A stretch of DNA of 64,000 bases from Spirochaetales bacterium (GTDB lineage: Bacteria; Spirochaetota; Spirochaetia; SZUA-6; JAFGRV01), in assembly GCA_016930085.1 (NCBI GenBank), contig JAFGHO010000008.1:142413-206412 (forward strand), read 5' to 3'. This document shows, one piece after another, positions 62,360 through 64,000 of the stretch. The notes below the pieces were generated by a model. The model saw nothing but the letters and a program-made list of their open reading frames with translations. It searched no databases and was not told where the DNA came from. Position 1 is the stretch's first letter. Every line of letters begins with the position of its first letter. The translations under genes were made by a program, and so were the position numbers.

Positions 62360-64000
62360 ATGTACAAAAAAATAATAATTTTCATCACCGGCCTTCTTAT
62401 CGTATCAACATGCCCTGCCCTTGCACAAGAAGGCTGCACATGCCTTTCCGGATGCGAATCGGTAAGCGATACTTCGACTAATTTCGAAAAAAACGGAAAA
62501 GGAGACTTTTGTTTTCGTTTCGACTGTATCGGCGGCTATATCAATTCATGGAATATGGAAACCGTTGAGATCAATAATGTCGATATCACCAATAAGTGGG
62601 TGCCCGCGATCTCGTTACCTGAAAAAATCGACGGCGTTTATTATGTTTTCTGCCGGGGAAATAATGAATGGAGTCATTTTGAAGCGATCGGCGGTTGCGG
62701 GTCGACGATTGAATCGACACCTGTTCCATTCGTTGCAGATATACCTGCCGCTGTCACGGTATCGTCGGAAGGAGATGGGGCCGTCGACATATCGGTATTT
62801 CCTCCCACACAGACCGTATATACGGGCGATGATGTGACCGTGGAAATTCATATCGCTTCGGAAACCCTAAAGATTGCCGCCTATGGTATTAATATCGGTT
62901 TTGATGATCTTCTGCTGGAAATCGATACTTCCATGGGCGTCAATGGCGTTCAGGAAGGTTCGGATGGTTTTCTTTCCGCCGTAAATATTCAAAAAGACGG
63001 AGAAATCAAAACAAGCGGTTTCGATACCGCAGGAAAGGGACCGGGGTCGGATCTGCATCTGCTTACCGTCTATTTCAAGGCAATTGAAGAGGGAATATCC
63101 GAGATCGATATTAATGTGATCGATCTTACCGACGAACATACACAAATGATCGGCTTCCTCCCTGTAACGGGCGGAAGCGTCGTTATTCTCGAATCCGGTA
63201 CGGATCCGCAGTCGACCGCACCCCCGACATCACCCCCGGTCGAAACCGTCATGCCGACTATTTTTTCGTCCGATCCTCCCACCCCGCAGCCGACCCTTAT
63301 CGGACCATCGGAGGACGATTATCCGGCATGGCGGGCACGCTTTTTCTACCGCAGGGGAGACAGGGTATTTTACGACGGCGTAAACTATGAATGCATCGCA
63401 TGGTGGAGTTATAACCAGCGTCCTCCATATCATCCATATATATGGAAAGAAGCAGGTAAAGCCGTGACAAATCCTCCAACGCCCGCTCCCACCGATTCGC
63501 CGACATTCGAACCGACAAGCCCCCCCGCCATGAGCGAACCTCCTGCAGCGACGCCTGCCATGGAGGGGTGCATGTGCGATTCCTGTTGTGATACGGTTAT
63601 CCAAATTTCGACTGATTTCACACAGGACGGACCCGGTGAATATTGCTGGTTTATTCCATGCGTCGGGAGTTTCATCAATTCGTGGAATCTTCTTACGCTT
63701 TCAATCAATGGCGTCGATTTTACAAACTCATGGAAAATTCCCGAAGAACTTCCCCCGCCGGTCGACGGCGGCTATTATATATTCTATCGCGGCACCTATA
63801 CATGGAGTCATTTTGAAGCAAAAGGAATATGCGAGGGAATACCGACAGATCTACCCGCAACGCCGGCACCGGAGGTGACCGATACGGTATCGGAGGCCCC
63901 GACTTCCGGCTCGACTCCCGAACCGACTGCCGAATCCACAACAGAACCGACCTTAGCACCGACACCCGTTTTAACCGCAGTCCCGACAGCGGAACCGACC
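62360..64000 (+). CDS. Modular secreted protein: CBM64-like, cohesin-like, CBM5/12-like, CBM64-like (partial)
   Basis: The frame stays open to the right edge (547 codons), so the C terminus is missing. Modules: signal peptide (1-22, KIIIFITGLLIVSTCPALA); a Cys-rich domain (24-112) with GYINSWNMETVEINNVDITN and NEWSHFEAIGG; a cohesin-like domain (142-277, YTGDDVTVEIHIASETLKIA, SGFDTAGKGPGSDLHLLTVY); a Pro/Thr linker; a CBM5/12-like chitin/cellulose-binding domain (322-365, RFFYRRGDRVFYDGVNYECI); and a second copy of the first domain (402-490, SFINSWNLLTLSINGVDFTN, YTWSHFEAKG) before another Pro/Thr linker. The repeated domain resembles CBM64 from Spirochaeta thermophila (from memory). ATGGAGGC precedes the ATG. 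It could be a scaffold with a cohesin-type module that receives dockerin proteins. Confidence 0.8.
   Translation, partial: MYKKIIIFITGLLIVSTCPALAQEGCTCLSGCESVSDTSTNFEKNGKGDFCFRFDCIGGYINSWNMETVEINNVDITNKWVPAISLPEKIDGVYYVFCRGNNEWSHFEAIGGCGSTIESTPVPFVADIPAAVTVSSEGDGAVDISVFPPTQTVYTGDDVTVEIHIASETLKIAAYGINIGFDDLLLEIDTSMGVNGVQEGSDGFLSAVNIQKDGEIKTSGFDTAGKGPGSDLHLLTVYFKAIEEGISEIDINVIDLTDEHTQMIGFLPVTGGSVVILESGTDPQSTAPPTSPPVETVMPTIFSSDPPTPQPTLIGPSEDDYPAWRARFFYRRGDRVFYDGVNYECIAWWSYNQRPPYHPYIWKEAGKAVTNPPTPAPTDSPTFEPTSPPAMSEPPAATPAMEGCMCDSCCDTVIQISTDFTQDGPGEYCWFIPCVGSFINSWNLLTLSINGVDFTNSWKIPEELPPPVDGGYYIFYRGTYTWSHFEAKGICEGIPTDLPATPAPEVTDTVSEAPTSGSTPEPTAESTTEPTLAPTPVLTAVPTAEPT

Noticed and set aside
62193..62375. 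60-codon open frame before the modular CBM protein
   Set aside because: No ribosome site, poor protein-like composition, and it overlaps the start of the strong downstream gene; most likely leader sequence.

Overview
The window comes from a bacterial chromosome that most resembles a free-living, anaerobic, polysaccharide-degrading member of the Spirochaetota. This placement is inference. It rests on an archaeal/eukaryal-type prolyl-tRNA synthetase, a diderm cell plan (LptD-like outer-membrane protein, many lipoproteins with relaxed lipoboxes), two superoxide reductases plus a rubredoxin, and cellulose-binding modules resembling a family known from Spirochaeta thermophila. No rRNA, tRNA, CRISPR array, transposase or prophage gene was seen.

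Layout. 1-7.2 kb is housekeeping: a TPR membrane protein, PRPP synthetase, recA, folK, scpA-scpB and a pseudouridine synthase. 7.2-15 kb holds ribosomal protein S1, a GAF-AAA-Fis sigma-54 activator, a membrane TPR protein, a CHASE2 adenylate cyclase, a lipoprotein and a small membrane protein. 15-21.3 kb is a reverse-strand block of secreted proteins: a superoxide reductase, a nine-repeat fibronectin-III lipoprotein, an InlB-like-repeat lipoprotein and a lipoprotein with two aspartic-protease-like motifs. 21.4-28.6 kb carries an M15 peptidase, proS, a two-component cluster (REC-AraC, PAS kinase, REC), a rubredoxin and a MscS channel. 28.6-34.8 kb has a GGDEF / PTS enzyme I fusion, a PRC-barrel protein, a coiled-coil protein, a diadenylate-cyclase-domain protein and FtsH. 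34.9-38.4 kb is a redox cluster: a rubredoxin-like/superoxide-reductase protein, a structured RNA leader, a DHODH-like protein, a peroxiredoxin / pterin-dehydratase fusion and a methyltransferase.

38.4-45.6 kb is a reverse-strand secreted cellulase locus: a cohesin-like plus dockerin protein, a dockerin-GH6 cellulase and a dockerin-VWA protein, interleaved with a TtcA-type enzyme and a collagen-like lipoprotein. 45.8-50.8 kb holds signalling and TPR proteins and an uncharacterised lipoprotein. 51-62 kb is reverse-strand housekeeping: CorC-like CBS protein, YbeY, PgpH-type phosphodiesterase, PhoH, an LptD-like protein and UvrA. The right edge cuts a large modular secreted protein with CBM64-like, cohesin-like and CBM5/12-like modules.

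How it fits together. Several second-messenger systems coexist: cAMP (CHASE2 cyclase), c-di-GMP (GGDEF fused to enzyme I) and c-di-AMP (DAC protein and PgpH). The dockerins and cohesin-like domains suggest a cell-surface or secreted cellulose-degrading assembly, and sigma-54-like promoters precede two of its genes. The most unusual items are the GGDEF-enzyme I fusion, the peroxiredoxin-pterin dehydratase fusion, the cohesin/dockerin set and the three-hairpin RNA leader with alternative pairing.
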